64,000 bases of DNA, taken from Neodontobutis hainanensis (Eukaryota > Chordata > Actinopteri > Gobiiformes > Odontobutidae). A program made the position numbers and the translations under genes. The notes beneath the pieces were generated by a model, which was not told the origin of the DNA, did no database searches, and was given only the letters and a program-made list of their open reading frames with translations. Shown here one piece after another: positions 20,166 through 31,722 of the stretch; the stretch's first letter is position 1; every line of letters begins with the position of its first letter. The stretch is taken from the NCBI GenBank assembly GCA_024349245.1, contig JALDNG010001413.1, positions 42,318 to 106,317 of the forward strand. Reading direction: 5' to 3'.

Positions 20166-20535
20166 ACATGCCTCCTGCTCGTGCCTTATATAGCCATAAT
20201 ATTTAGTACCTTTTTATAATAACTGTAATTATTTTATCTTTGCAAATAAATGTCATACTTCAGTTTAATAAACAAAACAATCACAAAGAACAGCAGTGAA
20301 ATAAAAGAAATCAGAAAAAAAGTATAATATACACCAACTTTTTAAAACTGTTTGTTTTTAAATGTAATAAATGTAATAAAAGTAATAAATGTAATAAATG
20401 TATATTTGAAGACATATCAGCTCAAAAGAAACACCCTCATTTTGTTCCAAGAATAGGCACAGTTTATTTTAACTCCTTACTTTTTAACTTTTATTTTTAT
20501 TTTAGATCTATATTTAAAAACATAACTGTACTCAC
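20166..20535. other. AT-rich intron sequence
   Basis: This is intron of the receptor gene between the LINE fragment and the next Ig exon. It contains short TAATAAATG repeats near 20360-20400. No exon or clear repeat family is seen. Confidence 0.5.
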
Positions 20536-20790
20536 CAGTTTTTAAAACAGTGACATCATTACTTTGTTCTGTGACAATATATTCATCCCATCCTCTGCAG
20601 CAGTAGACACCTCCATCTGAGACACTGACACGAGCTGAGTTTTCTTTTATTATTTCCTCTTAGAGTCAAATGCTGAGTTTCTTCTGAACCATTTATACGT
20701 TCCTTTAAAGTCCTGGACTTCACAGCTCAGAGTCACACTGCTCTGTTCTGGGATGGTGTCACTGGATGTTTTCAGAAGGACTCTGCGCCC
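20536..20790 (-). pseudogene. FcRL-like Ig-domain exon 4 with one frameshift
   Basis: Splice sites are good (acceptor GGAAAG, donor GTGAGTAC) and the exon is 255 bp. It reads GRRVLLKTSSDTIPEQSSV, LSCEVQDFKGTYKWF and FDSKRK, then meets two stops. One base over, the frame resumes as EIIKENSARVSVSDGGVYCC, RGWDEY and VTVLKT. The domain is otherwise complete, so one small indel near 20660 separates it from an intact exon. It is the second Ig domain of the receptor. A more degraded relative lies at 52694-52835. Confidence 0.75.
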
Positions 20791-20963
20791 CTTTCCTGAG
20801 GAGAGAACAATATTAGAAAAACATGGCATTTGTTAAAGTCAGAGTCAGCCAAAGATGGATGCAGACTTTGGCAAAATGGAAATGGTAATTATTTTTATGA
20901 TTTATTTGTCATTAGTGAAACAAAATAAGTGCTGTGTAAAATCAGAAGTCTTAAAATACTGAC

Positions 20964-21227
20964 CTGTTAACTTCAGTTCTTTCTTTGTGGACTGTGGTCC
21001 GTCTTTGGTCCCACACCAGTAAAAACCCTGATCTGATTTTGCCACTAAATACATTTTTAGTTCAACTGTGGCAGAATTTTGTTGTATCTTATGGTATTTG
21101 TCCTCCGTAACAAGTAATTCATTTTTGTAAAAGTCCAAATTTGCCTGAACATTTTGAACACAAACCAGAGTTACATTGTCTCCGAGATACACAGACTGTT
21201 CAGGACCCTTCAGAGTCACATGGTCAC
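20964..21227 (-). CDS. FcRL-like Ig-domain exon 3 (first Ig domain)
   Basis: This is a 264-bp open exon in phase 1; acceptor TTTACACAG, donor GTCAGTAT. It reads GDHVTLKGPEQSVYLGDNVT, LVCVQN, LDFYKNELL and SDQGFYWCGTKD, ending KKELKLT. The cysteine pair and SDQGFYWC motif identify the membrane-distal Ig domain of fish FcRL-like receptors. It joins in phase to the signal-peptide exons at 23112-23144 and 23238-23274. Confidence 0.8.
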
Positions 21228-21420
21228 CTGTGTAAACAAAAGTAAAGTAAAGAATATAAATTTAAAAATGCTTTAGAGTAATACTACGATGGCCATAAAG
21301 TGTAAACCGAAATAACAGAACTGAGAACAAAATTACAAGTTAGAAAACCAGGCAGTTTTCTGACTCTTCTTTCTGACTCACTCTTGTTTCTGTGAATTAT
21401 TGATGTGTTTTTTAGTTTTA

Positions 21421-22368
21421 TTAACCCTTTAAACCCGAGGCCTATTTTCAAGAACACTGCTCAAAAATCCATACCCATAAAGTAAAGACTATATTTCAGC
21501 AACAATAAGGTGTATTTGAATAATTTTGTCATTTTAAAGGGAACTTTGTGGAGATTTGTCAAAAGTGTTATCATATTAATATGTGTTACTAGTAAAGAGA
21601 AAATGAAGATGGCACACAGCTAAATTATTTTTTTAGTTTTTAGTTTTCGTTTTTTTTGGAATGCTGCTGTTGCAACTTTTTACTTCATAACATGTAAATA
21701 AAACATGTTTAACATTATCCCTGCAAAGTTTTAAACCGATAATGTGGAGCAGAATAAAACTCAAGAGGTTTTAGTACAGACAGATTAGTCTGTTCCATTT
21801 CAGTTTAGTCATGTAAATACTATATATTTCATGTTTATATCACTAATGGTGTTCATTAAATACATTATTGAGAACTTAAACCAGACTTCTATGTATTTAT
21901 ATGTGTTTTCAGTCTGCATTCTTCCTCCTGCGTCTGTTTCTTTTATGCAGCGGTTGCTGGCCCCCACTGCGCACGGCAAATTCTCTGCAGCCGATTGATC
22001 GAACTGAGCACATCGTGCCTCCTTAAAATCATTAGTGCCAATAGAATTGAGGGAAACTGTAACGTTGTAATCGATAGCTTCTGTACTTTAAATTGAGGTC
22101 TGGCATGAGTTTGTAGGCTTAAGTATTGGCCAGCTGTTCGCAAAAATGTAGCATCTGAGTTGAGGAGGCGAACTTCACACCTTGACATGTTGTCTTTTGT
22201 ATGATTGTTTTTTGGTCTGTGTTTGAAGTTGGTGTATATGGCTTACATGTGCGTTTAGCGGGGTTTCCGCTGAGTAATTGGATGTGCGGCTTACCCATAT
22301 TAGGCCTGGGGCTGTGTAGTGCATTATGCTGCTTGTTTACGACGCCTTAAATAGGTTTAAAGGGTAAA
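21421..22368. mobile_element. Possible piggyBac-like DNA element with terminal repeats
   Basis: The left end reads TTAACCCTTTAAACC and the right end GGTTTAAAGGGTAAA, giving inverted termini CCCTTTAAACC beside TTAA on the left and a decayed TAAA on the right. A TTAA target with CCC-type ends is the piggyBac pattern. The 0.95-kb interior has no convincing transposase. It lies in the first large intron of the receptor. Confidence 0.45.
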
Positions 22369-23111
22369 TTTGTTTTCTGATTTGTTATTTTGATATTTGC
22401 TTTTGTTAATTTGTTTGCACTTTACGGCCACTGTATAACAACTGTATACAAAGAAAGAGAAAAAGAAAATTACAAAAAGAAACATGGCAGAGTTAAAGGT
22501 GTAGGTTTATTTTTTGTTTTCTCATCATTACATTTATCAAAAGTAGAACATAAAAGAACCAACACAGGATTCTAAATTATAATTTACTGAGTGTTGACAG
22601 TTTCTCAAGTCTTCATGTCAAAGATTTAAAAGTAAGCCCTGTGTTTTAAGAACAGACTAAAGACAACTGTGGATAAGTGCTACACAAGTCCTCACGACTC
22701 CATCCAGTGCAACAAAGAGATTCAACAAAACACAACCAGTGACTTTTTGGGGCAAAAAATCCATCTAACATTATGATATTTTTTAAATATGACAAAAATA
22801 ATATAGAAAATCTCTTTAAACTCTGTCACAGGCAACAATAAAAGAACACAAACACAGTGAGTTTATTTCTTGATGTCATAATGGGCCCAGGTGTCATATC
22901 CCTGTCCTATAGATGTAAACATGAAAACACAATCATCTTAATGACAACTGCAGAAGTAACACTGTACGTTACATGGCCTAATATAAAACAACACAGCTTG
23001 AAGAATATGTAATTCCACTTCTTTATGAACGTTTTGTAACATAAGGCCATATATATGTTAAATAAAATCTGAAACTGAACTAAATAAAGATTAAACAGGA
23101 TAGTTATTTAC
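22369..23111. other. Receptor intron, no exon seen
   Basis: This AT-rich sequence between the putative DNA element and signal-peptide exon 2 shows no conserved reading frame with splice sites and no recognised repeat. Confidence 0.5.
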
Positions 23112-23144
23112 CTTTTGTGTGTTTGAAGAAGACGACATTGAAGA
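23112..23144 (-). CDS. FcRL-like receptor signal-peptide exon 2
   Basis: This is a 33-bp micro-exon with acceptor ATTTCAG and donor GTAAATAA. In phase 1 it encodes FFNVVFFKHTK-type residues (the first phenylalanine codon is split). Tiny phase-1 exons completing the signal peptide are typical of Fc-receptor-like genes. The phase matches exon 1 and the first Ig exon. Confidence 0.7.
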
Positions 23145-23237
23145 CTGAAATATGAATTATAAAAGAGTTTATGTCGACAAAGGCCTGACAAAAGTTTAGA
23201 TGTTGACCTGTTTAAAGTCAAAGTGTTGTAAACTCAC

Positions 23238-23274
23238 AGATGAGCCCCAGAGTCCAGACCAGAGAGGGTCCCAT
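23238..23274 (-). CDS. FcRL-like receptor exon 1 (start of signal peptide)
   Basis: The ATG at 23274 opens MGPSLVWTLGLI, a hydrophobic signal-peptide start, followed by donor GTGAGTTT in phase 1. Joined to exon 2 it gives a signal of about 23 residues, then the Ig domains at 21.2, 20.8, 17.7, 17.4, 17.0 and 16.6 kb. The predicted product is a type I membrane or secreted Ig-superfamily receptor of the FcRL/CD22-like group in leukocytes (family knowledge). Transmembrane and tail exons are not in the window. Because the 20.5-kb and 17.0-kb exons are frame-broken and a minisatellite cuts the 16.2-kb exon, the gene may not make a full protein. Confidence 0.7.
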
Positions 23275-25037
23275 CCTCACATCCAGCGCTCGTCACTCTG
23301 CCTCTGACAAACTCCAGCTCATTACAGGCTTCATCTACAGCACTCACAGAGGAAGAGGAGGGTACATTTGATGAAGATATGTTTAACTGGTCTGCACTTC
23401 CTTTTTCACACTTACCTCACACAGACACTGAACCACAGCTTTCACACTTTGAGACTTTTCTCACAGTCGACCCATCATGCAACACCTGTTTAGAATAAAA
23501 TAAAAATAGAATACATTTTAAATAATCATTAAACTATATGCATCACATGTAAGTCGGCAATTAGCAGTAGAAGTGACACCTGTAGCACTAAAATATTGTA
23601 AACAACTAAATACAGTCTGATCATTGTTATATGAACCTGTTGATCTTTACTCCGTTAGATATATTGAGTACTAAGAAAAACATTGAAGATCAGTGTAAGA
23701 ACTAAAGGAAATAGATGTGTTACTTCTTCTTGACTCTAAAATGACACTGAGACAAAGAAGGAGCAACTATGAACTGTATTGTCGTCTTGAAGCTGAAGGA
23801 GAGATAACATCATTCTTGTTCAGAAACGTGTTAGATACTTGTCTTTTTGTGGTTATTGTTCTGTAGAGGTTTATAATTGTTTGTGTGTTTGTCAGAACTG
23901 AAGCTACAGTACAGCTCACAGAGGAGTGAGATAAAGTGTGTCATTGAACGTCATAGAAATGTGTGGCTTTTGACCTAAAAATGAAACAAGTGCAGTGACA
24001 CACTTTAAAAACTGAATGTGCTGGAGTTCAAGGAGCAGTGTTGTCGTCCTGGGCCTGATCCTCTCTGTTAGTGTTCATCCATGAGTTAAAGTCAGATCCT
24101 GGTTCATTCTGGTTTCTGACTGAACTCTATAGTCTCCAGATCTGTGAACAGTTTTAAGGAGAAAACACTCACAGCTGAGCAGCTCCAGGAGGTGCGCTCA
24201 CGAGATGCTGTGCGCTCCTGCCAAGGTGGAGCGGAGCTACAGGTGACAGCTGAAGCTAAGGTTAGGAGATGGTGAAACAGTTTATTTTGTTGCTTTAATG
24301 GAGGTTTCAAAATTCCCTTTTTCATTTCCAGTGCGACACAAACTCCTGTCCATCAGTTTAATCATCTATAAGCCTAATCAGCAGAATCAGCAAATATAAT
24401 AACTACATAATCATTTAAAACCTATAGTAAATCATCAATTCATTGTAATCCATGTAAAGCTCTGCTGCAGTGCCTTATAGTGTCTTGGTGGGACTCTTGA
24501 ATATTTGTAGCAGTGGTGGTCAAACCAAGGCCCAAGGACCCAATACTGGCTGTTCAATCTGCCAAGCATTAACTACTAATTTAATAATAATTAAAGACAA
24601 TTAATTGAGTTTTAGAGTTTTTTCACTGGAGTCTCTCAAAGGCCATATGTCTGATATTCCAAGAAACTGAACTCAAAGTCAGCCGCTTCTTTTCTACCGA
24701 GCCAAATACAAACCAGCCAAGTTACAGACTTTTATTTCTAGTTTGTTCACCCTGCTGTAGGGTGTTACTGTTCAGTAAAATTATTTTGTGTAGCAGCTGA
24801 AGATCTTTAAAATATACAACAATTATTCACTGTTTTAATAAATCTGCTTGCACCAATAAATACAAACAATTCAAGCTGCAGTGAGTCCAACTGAAGGGCA
24901 TTTAAAGTCACTCTACCTCAAATTTAACAACAAACCTTAACACACATCACAGATTAAGCAAGACTCTAGCTCAACTCAACACAAAGATTGTTTTTTTCAC
25001 GCCACAATCTGTTCGAATAATAATCTGAATACTTTAC
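23275..25037. other. Upstream region of the receptor gene
   Basis: This holds the presumed promoter side of the receptor. I see no recognisable coding exon. An open frame at 24104-24325 (minus) of 73 codons has no family features. Confidence 0.45.
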
Positions 25038-25174
25038 CGGACACAGTTACAAGTTTAGTCACATTTATCGATCCGCTCTGAAGACCGACACTGGTATTCT
25101 CCGCTCATCATGCAATGGTAAGTGTTTATCCGTGTAGAAATGAGACACATTTGGATTATTTCTCAACTCAACAT
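25038..25174 (-). pseudogene. Half-size Ig-domain exon relic
   Basis: An acceptor (ATTTTAG) and a donor (GTAAAG) bound 137 bp, about half of the usual 264. It starts DVELRNNPNVSHFYTD. In another frame it ends SGEYQCRSSERINVTKLVTV, which is the F-G strand end of an Ig domain. The middle, including the first cysteine, is missing and the two halves are in different frames. Confidence 0.6.
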
Positions 25175-25234
25175 CTAAAATACAAAGGAAGAAGAAACAA
25201 AGATGAATATCGACAGAAAATAAAGGTGCATTAC

Positions 25235-25270
25235 CTTCAGCATGTCCAATGAAGACAAGGATATTCAGCA
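25235..25270 (-). pseudogene. Signal-peptide micro-exon of a second receptor
   Basis: This is a 36-bp phase-1 micro-exon (acceptor GATTTTCAG, donor GTAATGC) encoding LNILVFIGHAE. It has the same position and phase as the 33-bp exon at 23112-23144 and lies just upstream of the half-size Ig exon. I infer a second, decayed FcRL-like gene. Its exon 1 was not found. Confidence 0.5.
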
Positions 25271-27059
25271 CTGAAAATCAGAAATGTCAATATATAAGCA
25301 ATCAAAGAAACTTAATATACAGCAACATTCTCACATTTTAATAGAAAAACCAAAGACAAAATGTGTGTCATTTTTATAACGGCAAAAGTGAGAGCTCTGA
25401 ATTAAAGAAGGTATGTTTAAAAGCTGGTGTTTCTTCTTTTTCAACTTGTTACTTTCTTATTTTTAAGACAAAACTTGCAAAACCTTCACTGGCACACTTT
25501 CTAACACATATACAGTAAATATAATAAAATATATGCCTTTGTAGTTTATAGATATTGGTAATGTTTTAAAAAGGTGTGTCAGTAAAGTTTTTACAGTGCA
25601 TGATCACATGTCACAGATTGATCTCCTCTTACAAGGGTTTACATAAGGATTAGAAAACATTAATGTATAAAGTTATTTAGAGGTAGTCCTTAAGAAAAGT
25701 GAAAGCAAATTTTATATATAACACTGGTTAATGGTTTACAACCCATTAAGAACCTTTTATTAATGAATGTACAGTAAATTTTAATCTTAGAAGCTAAATA
25801 ACTTATTGCTTTACAATTGGATTAACACATTTATAAGGTATTTGCAGTGTGAAAATAATAATTTGTTAATACATTGTAAATATCTTATTTTCAGACTATA
25901 TTCCAAAGCAGGAGTTTCAAACACTTTTTAGTTCAGGAAACACAATCTGAAGTGGACCAGTAAAAGAATAGAATAAAACCTATAAATAACAACAACTCCT
26001 TGTTATTCTTTGGTCTAAAGTGCAAAGAGGTACAATTACATTATAATGTCAGTGATCTCATTAATCACAGACCAAAAAGGTTAATGTTGGCTGTCGAGAG
26101 ATTGTCTTTTGTCCATGTGGAGCTACCGTAGTTCATCATGTGTGTGTTTTCACAAACTCATTCTCACAATATATCTTTGAAGCTAATGTTTTGCTAGCAT
26201 AAACGTATTTAACAAGGAGCCTTTATGCACTTTCGCTGACCTTTCGCTACAGATAAAAACAGACAGGTTTCCCATTCTCCTCAGAGAATAAATAGAAAGT
26301 GGTCATTTTTTTGCAGAATTTTACACCTTGTGTCTACTTTTCTCTGTCACAGAGTTATTTTTACAGCAAAAGACAAAAGAATAAAACAAACTTACCATTT
26401 ATGGGACCAGATGGTGCACTGCTGCCCTCTGCTGTTCAGTCCTGGGAGTCAGTGTTGTGTTGTGTTCTCTACTATTACTAAAACACTGCGACCACAGTGG
26501 ACAAAATAGAAATAGCAGTTACCTGGATTTAAAACGATAGAAAATTTTCTTTTTTCCATCCCTGTCTCAGATTTCACTTTCTCCCAAAAGCAGCTGAGGG
26601 ACCTCCTGCTTCTTTTTTATTTAAAAAATATCAAACTGTAGTTAGTTAGCTTAGCATTAGCTTAGCCACATACTGCATTTATCTCTGCTTTGTAAAACAT
26701 TACATTATTGAATTGACAGAATTTATTGGGTTTCACGTTGCCTCCATTTTCTCTGTTGCAGTTATTCTGTAATAAAAGACACATTCAGCAGATATTAATC
26801 TTCCTGGAGCATTTATGACACGCCAGTGTCGACCAATGGCAGCGCACTCTTTTCAATGTAATGTTCAATGTTCACAGCTGTACCCAAAGTACAAACATGT
26901 CACAAATGCTAAAAATTAAGTTTGCTAGGAAAAATAAACAATACATGAGATTTTTTAATGCAAACAAGTGCAGATTTGAGGATGACTCTCTTCAGTTTGG
27001 GCTCTAGGGTTCCTCTGTGAGTCTTTAAAACTCTGTCTTCATTTGTTCTTTATTTAGGT
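25271..27059. other. AT-rich intergenic sequence
   Basis: No coding exon with splice support and no clear mobile element was recognised here. Confidence 0.4.
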
Positions 27060-27262
27060 TTGATTAGTTCTATCGATGTTGAGTCTGTGTCAGATCCTTC
27101 TCAAAGATCCTTTATAACGCTTACAAAGATGGATTACCAGTGCTCGAGGGCACAAACCATCAGTTTAAACAAACCTCTGCCGACACACTCAGAGTCAGAT
27201 CAGGGTTTTTACTCATGTGGGACCAACACAAAAGCACAATCTAAGTAAAGACTGAGGGTAAC
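27060..27262 (+). pseudogene. Ig-domain exon relic on the plus strand
   Basis: The plus strand reads SDQGFYSCGTNTKAQSK, then a TAA, then RLRVT and a donor-like GTCAGG. This matches the end of the domain at 20964-21227 (SDQGFYWCGTKD to LKLT). One in-frame stop and the absence of a first cysteine mark it as a relic. Its orientation is opposite to all other Ig exons in the window. Confidence 0.6.
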
Positions 27263-28819
27263 AGGTCAGGATACCAGAGCAAAGAAAACAAATACTTTTA
27301 ATATAAAGATTACATTTGACATTTGCTTTTTAATTTGGTCTCCTACACAACAAAGCTTAATGTTAAAATATAAAAACCCTTGAAATAAAATGGCAATAAG
27401 CTTAGAAATAACATTTGTACTTTTATAAGGTGTGTCTGTGTTGTTCTGTGTGTCCTGCAGGGGCGCTGTGCCCTCAGGCTTTTAGGTTTCTGCAGCACAC
27501 TGTACACGGTGTTGACTTGATGTGAGAGATCCATCTGTGAGTTTGAAGCCTCTTGTGGTGGTTTCTCTCGCCTCTTCACAGCGAGAGCCTTTAACTTTGT
27601 CCCAGTTACTTTCTGACCCCTTCTGGAGCAGACACATGTCTCTTATCTTTAACTAGATCTTTCCTGTGTGCATTAAACTAATCATTATGTTTTCTTTTTC
27701 CTATTAATATGTTCATAGATATAATATATATAAATCCTTGATTATAAACCTTAAAACACAACATTAACTCATCATGCATAAATGAGTAACTAAATAAGTA
27801 TACAAGAATAAAACACATAATATCAAAAATATTACACAACAGGATATGTCACAGCACATTGACAAAGCACCAACCTGGGACCAGGTTTTGGGACTGCTGG
27901 CCAATGTGACCAGTTCGGTCCTGCACAGAGGCTGCCGAGTGTGAAAAAAGGCCCTGCCATGTCCCTAAGGCTCCCTGCAGCCAGCCTCCTTCTCCTGAAG
28001 CAGGTCTCTGGTGGAGCGCAGGAGAAGTGACAGCCTATGATCCTCTAATTTACAACCTTTATCCACAGTTTTGTTCACTCTGACTTCTTCTGAGCTATCC
28101 TTCTCTTCATATTGTTTGTTACAAAATAAAGTTCCTTTGAAGAATTGTGTTGTTTGTTTTTAGAAACTTAACTTTCATTCTGTTGATCCTGTTGTAACAT
28201 GTTACTTTAAACAGTTTTGTTTTTGCAATGTTTTGATTATTTTTAAACACTTTGATGGATTATTATTATTAATTTATATATTTAACAATAGATGTGTTTA
28301 CTTTTATATTATGTAACTTTTTTTTGTAATTGCTTAGACCTTAATTTGCTTAATGTCACAAATTTAAAAACTGACACCCATTGAGCAAAAGTACCACCTT
28401 CTCACATTTGGAGCCACCAGAACCTTTTAACCTTTCAATAAAAGTTCAAATCAATAGTGTTATATTTTGTAAATGTTTTGTTTGACTAGAAAGAGCAAGC
28501 ACAAACCAGAGGTACCTGTTCCACACTGGGTGGGTGGATGCCTTATGTCTACGTTTCAAGTCAAATTTACTTTTGAAAGATCCATAACTGTTAATTTAAA
28601 ACTCAAAATGACTTTATTATTCTCTGTAACAGGTCGTTAACGTAATGTATAAATGCACAGCGCACTGAACATGTCACTGAGCACTTTAAAGATACACTTA
28701 GCACTTTTAAAGAACACATCACTTTATACAAAATCAAAGTTGCACTTAAATAAAGACATCGCACATGATTGTATAAATAAGAGAAGAAACAATTAGAACT
28801 TGTATCGAGAAAATGAGTG
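27263..28819. other. Intergenic sequence, nothing recognised
   Basis: AT-rich sequence. A GC-richer patch at 27880-28030 has no coding features that I recognise. Confidence 0.4.
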
Positions 28820-29819
28820 TGTTTTAAATGTGCTTTTAATATGTCCAGGTTTCTGGCCAAAAAGACCCCAGAGAAACAAAAACACACTAAAAGGTTCCGG
28901 GTCAGACCAAGGCAGGGAATGTGAGGGAAAACAAAGTGGGTTGTTGAATGGTTTAGGGTTTCAGTGAGTACAAGTCTTTGGTTTTTAGGGTTTGTAAATC
29001 GTATTGGTTTTTAAATATGGGTTATGTTTTTGGCTTATTTCAAAGAGAATTCTAACATAGTTATTGTTAATAACTTTTAAAAAGTGTTAATGTTTTTACC
29101 CAGTTATTTAAGCGGATGTTATAAACATTTTTTGTTCTGCTGCTGGAGAGGACTGAACTCCACCAGCCTCCATTGCACTTTTTGCACATTGTGCACTTTG
29201 ATATTTATTATAGCTTCTGTTTTCTGCTCATTATTACTTTTAATTCACAAACGTCCAGCCACTTCCCAGTCAGCCTACGTAACAATCCCCTTTAAACTTT
29301 ATTTAATGGAAATTCGGTTGTTAGGGCTCTTCAAATGAGTTAAGGCAGAATTCTTCATCTTCCACAGACTGACTAATGGTAGAGTCTTATGGCAGTCAGA
29401 AAGAAGGAATACTTGTGTTGTTCTGTCCTGCAGCTCACTGATCTCAGACGTCCACTTGCTGCTCTCTTTTCTCAGACTGTGGCCCTGAACTAAAATGAGT
29501 TGGACATCCCTCCAACTCAGTTACATGAGCCTCGCTTTCCACTGGAGCAGTATGGGGCAGGTCGGGTCAAAGGTATCTGACCCACCAGATGCACTTAGTC
29601 TTTAGAAGAGCTAGTTTCCTTGTTTGATGTAAATCATCAAAAATAATGTAATAAATTGTTATTTATGATTTTTAGGCTCTGTAGGTGGTGTGTGGTTAAA
29701 AGTAACACAGTGTTAAAGAAGAAAATTAGAGATCAGAGATTATTATAGTAATTATTTAATTATTCAAACATATTTACAAACATAAACATATGTACAAAAT
29801 AATTTATAAACAACTTATT

Positions 29820-30110
29820 AAAATGAATGAATGAATAAATGAACGAATGAATAATTGAATCAATGAATAAATTAATGAACAAATGAATAAATGAATTAAT
29901 GAATAAATGAATGAATAAATTCATGAAATAATAAATGTATGAATGAATGAATAAATGAATAAATGGATGAATGAATAAATGAATGAATTAATAAATGAAT
30001 GAATTGATGAATAAATGAATAAATTAACAAATCAAGGAATAAATGAATGAATAAATGGATCAATAAAAATAATAAATAAATGGATGAATTAATGAATGAA
30101 TGAATGACAT
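29820..30110. repeat. (AATG)n-type microsatellite
   Basis: About 290 bp of interrupted AATGA/AATAA tetranucleotide repeats. The matching place in the second copy (54006-54072) has only about 65 bp. Confidence 0.9.
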
Positions 30111-30415
30111 TAATATTTGATTCTATTCATTCTGGTGGCTCCTGGTCAACATGCTGCCTCTGATACACCTCCTGTTCCAATAAAAGACAGGCTAGTTATG
30201 CAAGTTATAAGTGAATTTTCAACAAAACAAGTTGGATCTTTAAAACTCTATCCTCTCATTATATGTCCCTGAAGTACACGTTGAGACTGACTGAGGACTA
30301 CACTCAGGGCTTAAAACAAGTCCCTTGTTATTTTTGTGACCTTTTAAACCACAATACAACATAATAATAATAAAAACATTTGACTTGTAGATGTGATGTG
30401 TGCTTTTGTACTTAC

Positions 30416-30572
30416 ATTCCTGCTCTCCTCTTGGGCCTGTATAATGGCGCCACAATAAGGTTCACCAAAACAAACTGGACCATTATAACAAAGGTGATAA
30501 GGCACAGTGGGGCAGCCCAGGACAGGTAGGTTGAACAGTTTACATCATCCAGTCGGCACTCCTCAAAGTATC
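30416..30572 (-). pseudogene. Channel exon: domain IV S6 (frameshifted)
   Basis: Acceptor TTAAAG, donor GTAAGTAC, 157 bp. It reads GYFEECRLDDVNCSTYLSWA and LITFVIMVQFVLVNLIVA, then loses frame by one base. The partner at 54496-54380 continues VAAIIQAQEESR, the start of the gating-brake-type linker after IVS6 in T-type channels. The break is a missing base in GTGGC(G)GCC. Confidence 0.75.
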
Positions 30573-30892
30573 CTTTAACAAATCAATGAAAAACGTAGAT
30601 ATCAAAAATCACGGTAGAATTAAAAATATTTTCCAGCAAAGTCAGGTCTGATGCATACTTGAGGAAGTGTGAATAAAAGGCTCAATGGAGTCTGATTGAG
30701 AGCGTTACTGCAGCATTGGGGCATCCTTCACACATGTACCACTGGAGGGACAGGGCCATACATTTCTTGGCACGTGGTATACCATGACATCATTGCACTT
30801 CAAGCTGTTTTAGCAGTGTTTATGTTGTTGAACTGATAACTTTGATTAGAAAACTTACACAACTGCAAACTATTGTGGAACGTTACTTACTT

Positions 30893-31092
30893 ACGCTTAC
30901 ATTTATTCATTTAGCTGATGCTTTTATTCAAAGCGACTTACATTAAGCTTCAATTCACCAGTGTTACAGCCTGAACACCACTGGAATCAAGGAGTGTCTT
31001 GCCCAAGGACACATCGACAGTATGAACTGTGAGGAGAGCGGGAATCGAACCACCAGGGACAAGCGCCTACCACTGAGCCACTGAGCCCCACT
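30893..31092 (-). mobile_element. V-SINE-like SINE
   Basis: The minus strand starts GGGGCTCAGTGGCTCAGTGG with a B-box-like GGTTCGATTCC. It carries the shared core GTCCTTGGGCAAGACACTCC and the tail AGCTAAATGAATAAAT. It lies in the intron between the domain IV pore and S6 exons. The equivalent SINE in the second copy is split by the hAT element. Confidence 0.75.
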
Positions 31093-31377
31093 TATTTTCT
31101 AAAAACATCCACTTGCTCGGGTGGGTTTTCTTTGGGTACTCACCAAAGCCCCACTAACATCAAAAACATGCTGGATGCCCCTGGTGGAGAATGCCGATAA
31201 GAAATTTCCCACAGGAATAACTGCTATAAATGTTTACAGCTGCACTATGTACATTGATGGAGCAATAACAGTCGTTAGGAATACATGTTTTAGAGCCAGT
31301 GCACAGGCAAAGCTATAATTGTGTGCTAGAATTTTTATTTGTGTTGTGGTTCTGGGCTTGTTCTTGAGTTTGTCTAC

Positions 31378-31497
31378 CATCAAAATGCCGCTCCAGTTGT
31401 CTCCTGTGCACAGTATGTAGAGTCAGGAGGGCACTGCCAAAGTTTTGAAAGTGGCAGTAGAGACTCAAGCCAACACATGGATACTCTGGAGTACACT
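31378..31497 (-). pseudogene. Channel exon: domain IV pore (2-bp deletion)
   Basis: Acceptor GTGACTAG is clear; the donor is taken as GTAGAC. It starts ECTPEYPCVGLS and continues CHFQNFGSALLT, then a 2-bp deletion relative to 61233-61354 shifts the frame before CTGDNWSGIL. The aspartate of CTGDNW is the domain IV filter residue expected in T-type channels. Confidence 0.7.
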
Positions 31498-31643
31498 CTA
31501 GTCACGAGAAAGATCGATATAACAATCAATATATGATAATAATATAAACAATATACACATTATATTAACAATGTTTTAAATACATACGACAAACACAATA
31601 TGTTTATAATAATATATGTACTGTGCTTGTGTTTATGACTGAC

Positions 31644-31722
31644 CAAGTTTCCCAAACAGCTCCACTGTCAACACAGCATACATGAAGAAAAAGAAGGCGA
31701 AAAGCAGGCACAGATTTCCAAC
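31644..31722 (-). CDS. Channel exon: domain IV S5
   Basis: 79 bp with acceptor TTCCTCCAG and donor GTCAGTC. It encodes VGNLCLLFAFFFFMYAVLTV and ELFGKL, matching the S5 helix of T-type domain IV (VGNLGLLF...FAALGVELFG). Confidence 0.7.

Larger units (their letters stand above)
28820..31640. repeat. Segmental duplication, copy 1 (channel 3' end and flank)
   Basis: This stretch matches 52965-61500 in order: the GGTTCCGGGTCAGACCAAGG block, the AATG microsatellite, the domain IV S6 exon, a SINE and the domain IV pore exon. The second copy has a 1.1-kb mosaic and a 4.8-kb hAT inserted. Small indels differ between the copies. Confidence 0.85.

Noticed and set aside
22390..22575. 61-codon open frame in the receptor intron
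   Set aside because: Lysine-rich AT-driven sequence without splice sites or family motifs.
28603..28887. 94-codon minus-strand open frame, with a similar frame at 52825-53043
   Set aside because: Similarity is due to the segmental duplication; the two translations differ by frameshifts and neither has domain features.
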